From contig JALQPE010001817.1 in the NCBI GenBank assembly GCA_030407315.1, forward strand, positions 172,574-236,573: a DNA stretch of 64,000 nucleotides, read 5' to 3'. A program made the position numbers and the translations under genes. The notes under the pieces were generated by a model. The model was not told where the DNA came from. It worked only from the letters and a program-made list of their open reading frames with translations, and searched no databases. Below, piece after piece: positions 10,086 through 19,143 of the stretch (position 1 is the stretch's first letter; each line of letters begins with the position of its first letter). Source of the stretch: Asparagopsis taxiformis. Taxonomy: Eukaryota > Rhodophyta > Florideophyceae > Bonnemaisoniales > Bonnemaisoniaceae.

Positions 10086-10324
10086 AGTTCAACTGGACGC
10101 GCGATCAATTTAACACTCGTTGATGCTCGGTCGTTGATCCTTTCAAAGTTTATCAACACCAAAATTTCTACCTTGACATTTTAATTTTGATGTCAGCCAA
10201 TGAAATGATATCTATCGATGTGCACACACGAATCGTCTTTGCGTCTTCCTGCCTGCCTGCCTGCACATCGTCGTGCTAGCTAGCATCAGCAGCGTCGTCT
10301 TTGCATCATCCAGTTGCATGCAAC

Positions 10325-11037
10325 ATGACCAAGGAAAGCTCATTTATCGGATCCTATCCTCCATGGTCCACTCCGGAGAGGTTTGTAAAGCTGTCTGTCC
10401 CCTATTCCATCTTGCAATTGGTGTATCGCCACAACTGACATAGCTTTTCTGCTTTCGTGCACAGGATCCGTGCCCGTTTCAACGTATTTTTTCGTACCAA
10501 GCAAATCAATTCATTGGCGCATAACGCAAGCATCACACCAGAAGCTATCAATAAATACGCCGCACTATATCCTGAGGAAGGCAGACGGTTGGATAGAATG
10601 CTCGGCCATACCCGATCATCTGGTACGTGCGACTAGCCATTCTACCTATTTCATTACAACCTTCTCCTTGAACACATTCTAATCAATATTGATGTGTTGA
10701 CGCCGTGATGTATTACAGCAGCTGGGCTTGGTCTAGGATTTTTGGGAAGTCTATCTCAGATTTATAGACTGACAAAGAGTCCACCGGTAATCCTAACTGG
10801 CACCGTTCTAGGTACACTTACCGGTTACGCAGTTGGCGATGACGTACGTTAACACTTCACCTGCGCGTATTGTTGATAATATTCTGATTGCTGTCATCCG
10901 CTAACTGAATGAATGCCTTTGTACTTGCTTAGATTGGATCGTGGGTATATGGCACGTACAAGTTTGACACTTTGGATACAACTGACAAGTTTTTCAAGTG
11001 GATTACAAGTGAACAGCAAGAAGGACAATCTTCATGA
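10325..11037 (+). CDS. SDH6-like mitochondrial membrane protein (succinate dehydrogenase accessory subunit), four exons
   Basis: No long open frame is present. Four exons, 10325-10380, 10465-10622, 10719-10843 and 10933-11037, with GT-AG introns of 84, 96 and 89 nt give 147 residues. The middle contains Gly-rich hydrophobic segments (AAGLGLGFLGSLSQIY, ILTGTVLGTLTGYAVG). The end, 'YKFDTLDTTDKFFKWI', resembles the C-terminal YKLDTMAA..KFMEWW region of plant SDH6, a complex II subunit of unknown role. Its upstream 'KYAALYPEEGRRLDRM' matches the position of the plant '..ASDPVHGP' segment only loosely. Complex II membership is an inference. The gene diverges from SmD3 across 239 bp. AATAAA lies at 11130. 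Confidence 0.6.
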
Positions 11038-11174
11038 TTGTTGCAAAACCGCTATGGTGCTACTGCGCTATCGTCTGTCGTCGGTTGCAATGCAGCCAAT
11101 TTAGCCTTGAGCGATCTATTGCACGTGAAAATAAACTAGTCAGTATGAGATAACGATTTGCAGGCGCAGAATTA

Positions 11175-11546
11175 TTATGGACCAACGCACGTAATACGCT
11201 TTGTTATGTCATTGAGGTCGGTCTTCACCTGACCTGCTAAACGTGCCGCTCGAACATAGTCGGCTGCAGTTTTAGAGTAGAGTTCTGCGCTTGACTTGTT
11301 GAGAGCTGTGAGGCTGGACTTCATGTCCTGAAGTTGTTTGAGACTGTTGAATTTTGTTAGACATGTGATTGAGTTTACAAGCGTCTAAGTGATGGCAAGT
11401 ACTTACGTTGAAGCCTGATGGTGCTTAATGTCGTCAATTTCTTTTTCGTTTACAAGACTGGATAGCAGTGACCTTGCGGCACGCTGTTGAGCTTCCTGGC
11501 GTTCCGAAGATGGCGCATTGGAGTTTGATGTGTCCGGAGAAGACAT
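11175..11546 (-). CDS. KXD1: KxDL-domain protein (BORC subunit-like), two exons
   Basis: Exon 1 (11546-11407) and exon 2 (11343-11175), joined over a 63 nt GT-AG intron, encode 102 residues. After a Ser/Asn-rich start comes a helical domain, 'RSLLSSLVNEKEIDDIKHHQ', and then a second helix ending in 'GQVKTDLNDITKRI', which contains the K-x-D-L signature. The layout and length match human KXD1, a BORC/BLOC-related subunit that helps position lysosomes through Arl8 and kinesin. Upstream in-frame codons before 11546 exist, but the ATG at 11546 starts a typical disordered N-terminus. It converges on the SDH6-like gene. Confidence 0.75.
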
Positions 11547-11685
11547 GACAGCTTTCTTCGACTTGAACAGACTCGCCGCTATGGCAACCAGGAAGGAGCT
11601 GGGATGCGATCTAAAAATAATTATTTCACAATTTACAGCACTGATCCAGTTGATCATCATCGCGTATCAACTTGTCCCTGCGCGA

Positions 11686-12615
11686 TTATCTCGGCGGCTT
11701 GGAATCCTCCGCAATGTCTGCAATCTCCTTCGGAAATCGCTCATCAAACAAATCAAGAACCGGGATGTTTGCATTCGGATTAGCCTTTAGCTGAAACATC
11801 GCTTCCTTCCTGACAACATCATATTGCTTTACGGCGTCAGGAAGCGACTCTGCCAAACGCCGGATACCAAACTCGGGCGAATTGAACACACGTGTCGAGA
11901 ACGCACGACAATCAGCTACAAGACTATCGGCTTGTTCGCACACAATGTCACGTTCAGCGGAATTGTCCTGAGGGCGCTGGCGTTTGCCCAGCACGGTGGC
12001 ATCATCGGACGCGAGCAGCTGCTTGGCGTTGAAAAGCGGCACTTGATATCCGTACAATGCGTGCGGGGTCCAGCGCTTATGCAAGGCGCCAGTTGCCGAA
12101 GAGGACAGATGGGTCGGAGCGGGAGATGGGCCGTGTCGTAGCTGAGCGACCAGTACGAGGCCGTTGTTGGATAGCAGATGGTTGAGAAGGAGATGGCCGT
12201 GCGGAGCGGTATCGGAAATCTGTTCAATTAATGTGACGGACGCCTCATCGATGCGAATGGGCAATGCGGGCGGCGGCTGCGTGGCGTGCAGCAGGACTAG
12301 GAGGAAGAAGGCGGCGTGTCGGAGTAGGCTGTCGAGGTTTTGGACGGGCGGTGGTTGCACGGCGAGTAGACTGGTGTGCAGCAGACGCGCAAGTTGTGGG
12401 CGACGAATGAATAATATACAGGCTTGGAATAAATGCTGTTGCCAATCTAGACGTGCAAGTGGACGCGGTCGCGCGCTATGAATCGCCTGGAAAGAGCGGG
12501 CTGAGAATAACTGGCGGAGGGAATCGTATGTATGAGGTGGCGGAGCTGCGGCGTGATTGTTTAGTAGATCGCATATGTCATGAAGATGAAGTGGCGCTGG
12601 CGGCTCCTGTTGCAT
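11686..12615 (-). CDS. unrecognised conserved-looking protein, 309 residues
   Basis: Single open frame starting at 12615. The protein is rich in Leu, Ala, His and Pro, with hydrophobic helices in the first two thirds (for example 'HAAFFLLVLLHATQ' and 'LLLNHLLSNNGLVLVAQL'). A basic KRQRP stretch lies near residue 205. The C-terminal 85 residues are charged and helical, ending 'NIPVLDLFDERFPKEIADIA', which looks like the best-conserved part. There is no signal peptide and no family I can name. A helical-repeat nuclear subunit would fit the look, but that is a guess. It diverges from COX5B across 238 bp. Confidence 0.6.
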   Translation of the reverse strand: MQQEPPAPLHLHDICDLLNNHAAAPPPHTYDSLRQLFSARSFQAIHSARPRPLARLDWQQHLFQACILFIRRPQLARLLHTSLLAVQPPPVQNLDSLLRHAAFFLLVLLHATQPPPALPIRIDEASVTLIEQISDTAPHGHLLLNHLLSNNGLVLVAQLRHGPSPAPTHLSSSATGALHKRWTPHALYGYQVPLFNAKQLLASDDATVLGKRQRPQDNSAERDIVCEQADSLVADCRAFSTRVFNSPEFGIRRLAESLPDAVKQYDVVRKEAMFQLKANPNANIPVLDLFDERFPKEIADIAEDSKPPR

Positions 12616-12853
12616 TTTGTATTGACCTCTTGGTCAGGTCGCTGTGCTGCTGCTGCGGCGAGTTGATAAAATTATCAGCGCGATTTCAAGCCTCCTCTGA
12701 TTGGCTGATTGTTTTAGTGCGCCGTAGCACACCGCCGACGCCCGGATACGTGTAATGTGGCATCACATCGTCCGCGCGCGCCATCGGCAACTCGCCATCA
12801 CCAAGTCGCATTACAATCGCTCGCCGAAACGTTTTCACTCGCATCAAACTCAA

Positions 12854-13144
12854 ATGCTTCGCGCCGTTGTATCAAGCAGACTCTTCTGTAGACTGTCTAG
12901 TTCAATGTCAGCTCAGAGCAGCAATGCAGCCGCATCCGCACGTCCAATATGGCCAATTGGCACATGGGATGACCCCGTGCCAATCTCAAGTAACTCGGAG
13001 ACGCGAGTTGTCTGTTGCACCGGTCGTCATGCATACATGGATTCACAACACGACAGCACTTGGATAACACTGGAGAAAGGCAAGCTATGCCAGTGCCCGC
13101 ACTGCCGTCAAGTGTTCAAGCTTGAAGTTCGAGAACAATCCTGA
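12854..13144 (+). CDS. COX5B: cytochrome c oxidase subunit Vb (COX5B/yeast Cox4)
   Basis: Starting at the ATG at 12854 (an in-frame ATG at 12755 would add 33 untypical residues) the product has 96 residues. It opens with an Arg/Ser-rich mitochondrial presequence (MLRAVVSSRLFCRLSSSM). The mature part has RPIWPIGTWDDPV, RVVCCTG, 'WITLEKGKLCQCPHC' and QVFKLE, matching the zinc-binding subunit of complex IV on the matrix side. The Cys of CCTG and the CPHC pair supply zinc ligands. AATAAA lies at 13171. It converges with the next gene across 80 bp. Confidence 0.92.
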   Translation: MLRAVVSSRLFCRLSSSMSAQSSNAAASARPIWPIGTWDDPVPISSNSETRVVCCTGRHAYMDSQHDSTWITLEKGKLCQCPHCRQVFKLEVREQS

Positions 13145-13224
13145 ATGTATATTGTACTGGTTGTACATTGAATAAACTGTCTAGCTTTCTATTTACATCT
13201 CACGCCTATCATCCATGCACTAGA

Positions 13225-13821
13225 TCAGAGACCAACTTGCACCAAAAACTCATCAAAGGCAACAACAATGTTATCAAGCTTGCCTTCGACGTCCCTGTTC
13301 CCTTCTTTCCTCGATGCCAGTAACGCCTCCAGATCTACTGCTTCGACATATTTTATCAATTTCTTGTACTTTTGTTCCGCGGCGATACGCTCTTCGGAAC
13401 CCTCGGGTATTGCGCGATATAACGCTGAACAAGCTGCTCGAACACGTCCCATAGGACCGGAGCGCAACTTATCGCGGAATGTGTCGTATTCACTTAGCTG
13501 AACAATGTCGCGCAACGCATCTAGTGACTTGCGTGCTAGCAGTGCCTCGGCTGATGCATCCTCAACAGAAAGAGCATTTACCAATGGTGTTAGCAGTGAT
13601 GAAACGGTAAGACTTGTCGACAGGGAGATGAAAGCGCGTCGCGGCATCTTATTGCCAGTCATTGCAACAGGAATCTTCCATCTTGGTCCATGTGACACGG
13701 CAGATGATGCAGTTTTTGACCTTGGAAGCGGCAATGGCGATGAGATGAATGCCGGCTTGAGCATAGTAGTGACAAGTTTGGGCGAGATCAAGCTGTGATG
13801 CGTGCAGCAGAGAGGACACAT
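13225..13821 (-). CDS. predicted thylakoid-lumen protein with twin-arginine signal
   Basis: The frame opens at 13821; the ATG at 13764 (MLKPAFISS...) gives a more usual transit peptide and is preferred. After a Ser/Pro/Lys-rich transit region comes 'MPRRAFISLSTSLTVSSLL', a twin-Arg motif plus hydrophobic core ending in NALS, typical of a bipartite plastid-lumen signal. The mature part (about 120 residues) is all-helical and charged, including 'FRDKLRSGPMGRVRAAC' and 'EQKYKKLIKYVEAVDLEALL'. Size and helical make-up recall PsbQ-like lumen proteins, but I cannot assign a family. Lumen location is an inference from the signal. Confidence 0.65.
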   Translation of the reverse strand: MCPLCCTHHSLISPKLVTTMLKPAFISSPLPLPRSKTASSAVSHGPRWKIPVAMTGNKMPRRAFISLSTSLTVSSLLTPLVNALSVEDASAEALLARKSLDALRDIVQLSEYDTFRDKLRSGPMGRVRAACSALYRAIPEGSEERIAAEQKYKKLIKYVEAVDLEALLASRKEGNRDVEGKLDNIVVAFDEFLVQVGL

Positions 13822-14024
13822 TGGATGAAGTTTGTGTTGGACATATCAAAAAATTTACTGCACTACATGGAAGCGGCTGCCTCATTGTCAAAGCAACTTT
13901 TGCGTGGCATACGTGTCCGTCCGTTGATCCAATAACCGAATAAGGCACCTTTTCACGCTGCTGATCCCGCGCGCATCACTGCGTCTACCCTCGAGGGTAT
14001 ATCCGTTCGTCAACACTCTCATGC

Positions 14025-15476
14025 ATGGCACCGAGACGCCCAAAGCCCACACAGAAGCATGTTCAACCGGATCGATGGGCGTTCCGTGAAGGTCAGGCTC
14101 GCCAAATTCGCCGCGGCCTGGCGTCCTCAGCTGCCGGACCCCTATTTCTCACTGGTGGAGCATGGACGGGCAAGGCAACTCAATTGAGATTTGCTCTTCA
14201 AGATGTTGCAGCGCATGTTACAACTGTAGATTGTGTTATTTCTCATTCCGACCGTCTGCTTTTCAGTGCCATTGCTTGCAAGACATTGACTGCCGACCCA
14301 CAAGCCTTTCTCTCTCACATGCAACAGCATCCGTCTGACGACACCAATAGCTCGATATCTGCCATTGTCTTTTTGCGAGCAGAGAGACTTCGCGGTCAAC
14401 ATTTTTCCACAACTGCTCTCTCCGTAATCTTCCGCCTCATCCAGCTCTCCCATAGATCCGATCTACGTCTCATCTTTGTCAGTAGGATCCCATGGTCTCT
14501 ATTTCGAGAACACCTTTCCTATGACATTCCGCAGCCTACCATTGTTTACTTCCCACCCTACACAGAAGAAGAGGTCGTACAAGCCATAACAGCTCTCTAC
14601 GAGCACTCTGAAATATTTTCCTCAAACCCAGACTGCAACGCAAATGAGCCACCCATCGACCCGCAATCTGCACAACGCATGTACAAAGGCTACGTTCAGC
14701 TCGTTGTCAGTATTCTTTACGCGGCAACAACCGACCTTCGTGAACTACAAAGCGTCTGTACTGATTTATACCCACGTTATCTCACTACCCCACTCGACAG
14801 CTCCAACACAGATCCGGCCTTCATTGCTACAACAAGGTTCAACAGAATACAGGACGACCTGAAACATGCCCTTCGACAGCTATATCGGCGTGAATTGTAC
14901 ATTCCGCGCGCCACGCAACTACAATCAGACAGCAGCGCACCCGATGCCGTTCATTCACCTTTTGCGACACCTCAGCAGCAAATCGCGCGCATGGACTTGA
15001 GTCGATCTACATTATTTCTACTTGTTGCTGCCTTCCTCTCGTCACGCAATCCTCCTACACATGATATGCGTTATTTCACCTCTGAAAGCATGCGTAAACG
15101 CCGTGGTCGTGGACGTGGACGAGGCGGAGGACGTGGCAGGCGCGCAGCTCGCGCTGGTTCTGCAATCCGCGAGAAAATTTCTGGCGCACACATGAATCGT
15201 GTGTTCCCATTGGAGAGGCTCCTCGCCGTTTTCGAAGCAATTCAAGATGAAATGAATCACGATTTGTCTCAAGGGGTTGCCAGCGTATCGGCGGCGATTT
15301 CAACAAGCAGTCAGGTCCAGATTTCTACGCTAGTCAGCCTCAACTACTTGACAAAGGACGGTGCCGGCGACCCGCTTGCAGAACCAAAGTATCGGTGTAA
15401 TATCTCGGAAGAAATGGCAAACAACGTAGCAAGATTGCTTAATTTGGAGCTAGATCAGTATTTGCACAAGGACTAG
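14025..15476 (+). CDS. ORC5: origin recognition complex subunit 5
   Basis: Single exon of 483 residues. An AAA+-like N-terminus has 'FLTGGAWTGKATQL' at the Walker A position and 'SAIVFLRAERLRG' near Walker B. The ORC5 C-terminal domain is clear: 'LSRSTLFLLVAAFLSSRNPP', then 'RYFT', 'FPLERLLAVFEAI', 'ISTLVSLNYLT' and 'KYRCNISEEM', in the order seen in animal ORC5. A Gly/Arg run (RGRGRGGGRGRR) replaces the usual linker after RYFT. In Walker A the Ser/Thr after GK is Ala, so ATP binding may be weakened. Its stop is 17 bp from that of KTI12. Confidence 0.88.
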   Translation: MAPRRPKPTQKHVQPDRWAFREGQARQIRRGLASSAAGPLFLTGGAWTGKATQLRFALQDVAAHVTTVDCVISHSDRLLFSAIACKTLTADPQAFLSHMQQHPSDDTNSSISAIVFLRAERLRGQHFSTTALSVIFRLIQLSHRSDLRLIFVSRIPWSLFREHLSYDIPQPTIVYFPPYTEEEVVQAITALYEHSEIFSSNPDCNANEPPIDPQSAQRMYKGYVQLVVSILYAATTDLRELQSVCTDLYPRYLTTPLDSSNTDPAFIATTRFNRIQDDLKHALRQLYRRELYIPRATQLQSDSSAPDAVHSPFATPQQQIARMDLSRSTLFLLVAAFLSSRNPPTHDMRYFTSESMRKRRGRGRGRGGGRGRRAARAGSAIREKISGAHMNRVFPLERLLAVFEAIQDEMNHDLSQGVASVSAAISTSSQVQISTLVSLNYLTKDGAGDPLAEPKYRCNISEEMANNVARLLNLELDQYLHKD

Positions 15477-15493
15477 TTTGGAAACAACCGACG

Positions 15494-16408
15494 TTATCGA
15501 TTCACGTTGAGTTGCGCGTTGATGTACTCTAAATACTCACTGATAAGTGCCTCTTTCGATGACGCCTGCGGCGGATGCATTCTTGCGACGTTCAGATATG
15601 ACCTTCGCATATTTCGCAGTTCGGCAATCATAGGTTTCCTAGTCAGACGTAGCACTTTGCTCACTCCGGGTACAATAATCTTCTCCCCGACCCCCTTGCC
15701 CCCTTGAATCTCCTGTACAATGAACGCCTCAGTCTCCCTGGTGAGACGATCCAATGTTCCAAGTACATCTGCACCGGGCTTCACTGGAATCTTGGTTGCC
15801 ATTGTCGGCGCCAATTTGCCGCTGCTGTGCAACGCTGAATTACGAATACTGTCCAATTTCTCTTTCCAGTCGTCCGTGCATATGTTAATTGTATGCAATG
15901 GACTGTCCCATCGGTTTTTCGCAGCTGGTTGCTCGAATCTTCGTATTAGTGCTTGACACAGGTCTTCTCCGTAAGCATCGACAGCTTGATCCGCCCTTTC
16001 CTTGTCACGGGCACAGCACCAATCTGCATCTTGCTCGCAGTATACAACGCAATATCTGGTGCCAGTCGTTTTAGCAACACAATACATTTCGTACCGAAAA
16101 CCTTTGATATAGTTGAGACTGTCACATATAACCACATTGGATGTACTGAGCGCGCGCTCTGTTGCCGACCGAAGTCTTGCGCGTGTTTTCTTTTCCAACG
16201 TTGAATCTTGGTAAAGTAATGCTCGTCGTGATTCTGTTGTCACATCATCATTTGTATATCTGCTACCCTGCTGAGACATCTGCTCGACGTTGTCACCATC
16301 TCGCACAATGATAACATTCTTACCATCGTTCCGCAACAGCCTGCTCAGCTCATCAGATACTGTGGACTTGCCGCTGGCCGGATAGCCACACATGAGAATG
16401 AGCGCCAT
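15494..16408 (-). CDS. KTI12: KTI12-like P-loop protein (Elongator-associated/tRNA kinase family)
   Basis: Single exon of 304 residues. The N-terminal P-loop is GYPASGKST, followed by 'VIIVRDGDN', 'ESRRALLYQD', 'VVICDSLNYIKGFRYEMYC', and the C-terminal KTI12 block '...VARMHPPQASSKEALIS...YINAQL'. KTI12 is an ATPase that binds Elongator and tRNA and supports wobble-uridine modification. Length and motif order match the eukaryotic family. It diverges from the E2 gene across 192 bp. Confidence 0.93.
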   Translation of the reverse strand: MALILMCGYPASGKSTVSDELSRLLRNDGKNVIIVRDGDNVEQMSQQGSRYTNDDVTTESRRALLYQDSTLEKKTRARLRSATERALSTSNVVICDSLNYIKGFRYEMYCVAKTTGTRYCVVYCEQDADWCCARDKERADQAVDAYGEDLCQALIRRFEQPAAKNRWDSPLHTINICTDDWKEKLDSIRNSALHSSGKLAPTMATKIPVKPGADVLGTLDRLTRETEAFIVQEIQGGKGVGEKIIVPGVSKVLRLTRKPMIAELRNMRRSYLNVARMHPPQASSKEALISEYLEYINAQLNVNR

Positions 16409-16600
16409 ACTAGTGCAACGATAGACACTTTAGACGGAAAGTAGAAAGTGTCCGGATGAACTGCAACCTATGAGAAAACGAATTTTAGAGATGGAATGAA
16501 CTCAAATTTATTTGCTCAACGCAAGCCACGCTTCTTCCAGCGCAATAGAAGACATATTCAACATTTCTTCTCCACTCCCAATAGTAAGGGTACCTCCATC

Positions 16601-17271
16601 ATGAGTGGAGCTGGGCCCTCAGAAGGTCCTAAATGGGGCGCTGGAAGCTTGAAAGGTTCTGCTCTAAGGTATGTCAGAAAGCCGCAATTTTCTCGACAAC
16701 GTTTGTTAGTGCGTAGAGCTAAAGTTGTGAATGGTATTTTCTTCACAACGTTACAGGATTCAAAAGGAACTTAAAGAGATTACGTCGGAGCCTCCGCAGT
16801 TCTGCTCGGCCGGCCCCAAGGGTGACAATCTTTACGAATGGGTTGCTACAATCATGGGACCAACAGGTTCCGTTTATGAGAACGGTTTGTAAACGCCACA
16901 CTGACCTACAATACTAGCGCGGGACTGTCAACGCTTTGTACTAACAACAAGAGCCCTTATTTACAACAGGAGTGTTCTTCCTCAAAATAGAATTTCTCAA
17001 CGACTACCCATTCACAGCTCCAAACGTAACATTCCGCACCCGAATCTACCACTGCAACATAAGTTCAGTAGGATACGTGTGCCTCGACTATCTCAAAGAC
17101 GGATGGAGTCCAGCGCTAACCGTTTCGCGCATTCTGGCAGCCATTGTCGAGCTTCTACGAGAGCCCAACCCACATGACCCAGTGGTAGGCTCGATAGGTG
17201 TACAATACTTGACTGACAGAACACGTCATGACGAAATAGCACGAGACTGGACGGAACGCTTTGCGTCGTAA
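16601..17271 (+). CDS. ubiquitin-conjugating enzyme E2, UBE2E type, three exons
   Basis: Exons 16601-16668, 16757-16884 and 16970-17271 (introns 88 and 85 nt, GT-AG) give 165 residues. A short disordered N-terminus precedes the UBC fold: '[14 protein letters not shown]', '[18 protein letters not shown]', '[20 protein letters not shown]'. The active Cys is in VCLDYL. HCN rather than the common HPN is the form found in animal UBE2E enzymes, as are the N-terminal extension and the WSPALTVS segment. It would pass ubiquitin to RING E3 ligases. Its stop (17271) is one base from the stop of the convergent gene (17273). Confidence 0.9.
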
Positions 17272-17272
17272 A

Positions 17273-17659
17273 TCATTCCATCGGCCTTTCACGAGGAGTT
17301 CGAAGCAGTTCGAGGAATCCATCTCTGCTCGGCTTTTTGCGCTTATTTCGACGATATTCCTCTACGAGCTGTGGCATACGCGCCATGCATCGCGCAATCT
17401 CAGCCTGTTTCTGCTCCCAGCGTAGATGACGCAGATGCCCCTTGAACGGTACACGCTTTTCCACAATTTTATGCGGAACCTCGTACGGCCAGTGTCCAGT
17501 TTCACGCATAGCCTTTCGCCGATGCGCTGCTATGACGCGAGCGGACATTTTGGGCATGTTCCAATTGCCATTGACCTTCTGTGGACGCATCTGAGGTGGG
17601 CGTGCAAGACGCGCGGCAGTGACCTCGGCAAGATTTTTAATGGTAACATTGCGTGCCAT
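17273..17659 (-). CDS. probable mitochondrial large-subunit ribosomal protein mL59
   Basis: Single exon of 128 very basic residues. 'PKMSARVIAAHRRKAMRETG' and later 'FKGHLRHLRWEQKQAEIA' followed by ARMPQLVEEYR fit the mL59 (fungal MRPL25) pattern: P.yS.R..A.L...A...G, then KG...R...R......M..MP.LI..yR. Length is also right. Family assignment is from memory of this pattern and is moderate. It shares a 188 bp divergent promoter with PurM. Confidence 0.6.
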   Translation of the reverse strand: MARNVTIKNLAEVTAARLARPPQMRPQKVNGNWNMPKMSARVIAAHRRKAMRETGHWPYEVPHKIVEKRVPFKGHLRHLRWEQKQAEIARCMARMPQLVEEYRRNKRKKPSRDGFLELLRTPRERPME

Positions 17660-17847
17660 GTTGGATGAGGATCGATGATGGAATGATTTCTCAGCTGCTC
17701 ACGATGATGAATCGTAAACTATTTTATGCCGATCGTAGACGGCCTGAATCCTGATACGGCGCTCAAATAAATAATTTCGTCCTGAATATCTCCATTGCTT
17801 GATTGGGATCACGCCACCGCCGACACAAACCATCGTCTGTTCTCACA

Positions 17848-19122
17848 ATGGCAGCATTCGTCAAACACAACGTAGCGCTCAATCCGCACAAAGTGCCCTC
17901 ACCTTTACAATCTCTATGTGCAGTACGACATAGTCGCAAGCGCCTGTACCGCACGCCCAGTGCACAGATGCAACCATCAGCACTCAATGCTCCCGAGGAA
18001 TCGCCGCTCAATTATGCAAGCGCAGGCGTCGATATTGACGTAGAGTCAGCCTCTGTTCGCGCTCTCATATCAGCGCTGTCTGGTACTAAGCCGCGTTTGA
18101 GTGGCGAGCGAGGTGCAATTGTGGATCATGCAGGTGGTTTTTCCGGCTTGATAGAATTTGGCGATAATCTGTTAGCACTGTGCACGGATGGTGTAGGTAG
18201 CAAATTGTTACTCGCAGCTGAACTGCAATACTACGAGAGCATAGCATTGGATTGCATGGCTATGAACGTGAACGATCTACTTTGTATCGGTGCTGAGCCA
18301 TTGGCATTTGTTGACTATATTGCTGCCCCGAAACCCAATCCACAGATATGGGCTGCACTTGGTCGCTCTCTTGCCACCGCATGCAAGAGAGCAAGAGTAT
18401 CGCTAAGCGGCGGTGAAACAGCTTCACTACCTGACATGGTGTCGCACATCGACATGAGTGGCACAGCATTGGGCTGGCTTCCTCGTGGTGCTCAGCTGGA
18501 TGGTACGGCAGTATCTCCCGGTGATAAGATCATTGGCCTACCATCTTCTGGTATCCATTCGAATGGATACTCGCTCGCACGCAAGATTCTCGAAAAATCA
18601 GGATTGTCTCTACAGGACGAGGCGCCTTTTGATCTACTCGCCGCGCGCGCCGATGGAGACATTTGGCGTCATGGCGATAGTGAAAAGCCTCATACCCTTG
18701 GCGAGGTTCTACTAAACCCCACAAAGATCTATGTTGATCCAGTCGTCGATTTACTGCTAGCTTGTCGCTCGGGCAGCGGGCCCTGTGAGTACGGTGCGAT
18801 TCATGGCATTGCACACATCACTGGTGGTGGACTATCCAACTTATTGCGATTGAATAGTAGCGCTGGGTTTCACATAGCAAATCCATTGCCTGTACTGCCA
18901 GAATTTTTGTGGATGCAGCGCGTTGGTGATATTGCGTCCCGGGAGATGTATCGCACTTTCAACATGGGCATGGGGCTTTCGATTGTAGTAGATGCCAATG
19001 CTGCACAAGCGGTTGTAGAATGGCTCGCAGAGCGACTCACGGGCTCGCTAATTGTCGGCGAGGTGAACGCATCGGGGAGGGTGACACATGCCATTGCAGG
19101 TGTTGAATTTGATGAGTATTAA
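17848..19122 (+). CDS. purM: phosphoribosylformylglycinamidine cyclo-ligase (AIR synthetase), standalone, plastid-targeted
   Basis: From the ATG at 17848 the product has 424 residues (an in-frame ATG at 17803 is possible). The first 60 residues are Arg/Ser-rich and acid-poor, like a plastid transit peptide. The PurM core follows: 'YASAGVDID', 'LCTDGVGSKLLLA', 'DCMAMNVNDLLCIGAEPLAFVD', 'LSGGETASLPDM', 'IGLPSSGIHSNGYSLAR', 'HITGGGLSNL'. It closes the imidazole ring in step 5 of purine synthesis (FGAM + ATP to AIR). Animals and fungi fuse it to GARS; here it stands alone as in plants and bacteria. It converges with DHFR across 21 bp. Confidence 0.95.
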   Translation: MAAFVKHNVALNPHKVPSPLQSLCAVRHSRKRLYRTPSAQMQPSALNAPEESPLNYASAGVDIDVESASVRALISALSGTKPRLSGERGAIVDHAGGFSGLIEFGDNLLALCTDGVGSKLLLAAELQYYESIALDCMAMNVNDLLCIGAEPLAFVDYIAAPKPNPQIWAALGRSLATACKRARVSLSGGETASLPDMVSHIDMSGTALGWLPRGAQLDGTAVSPGDKIIGLPSSGIHSNGYSLARKILEKSGLSLQDEAPFDLLAARADGDIWRHGDSEKPHTLGEVLLNPTKIYVDPVVDLLLACRSGSGPCEYGAIHGIAHITGGGLSNLLRLNSSAGFHIANPLPVLPEFLWMQRVGDIASREMYRTFNMGMGLSIVVDANAAQAVVEWLAERLTGSLIVGEVNASGRVTHAIAGVEFDEY

Positions 19123-19143
19123 AGGAAACGAACAATTGACGGA

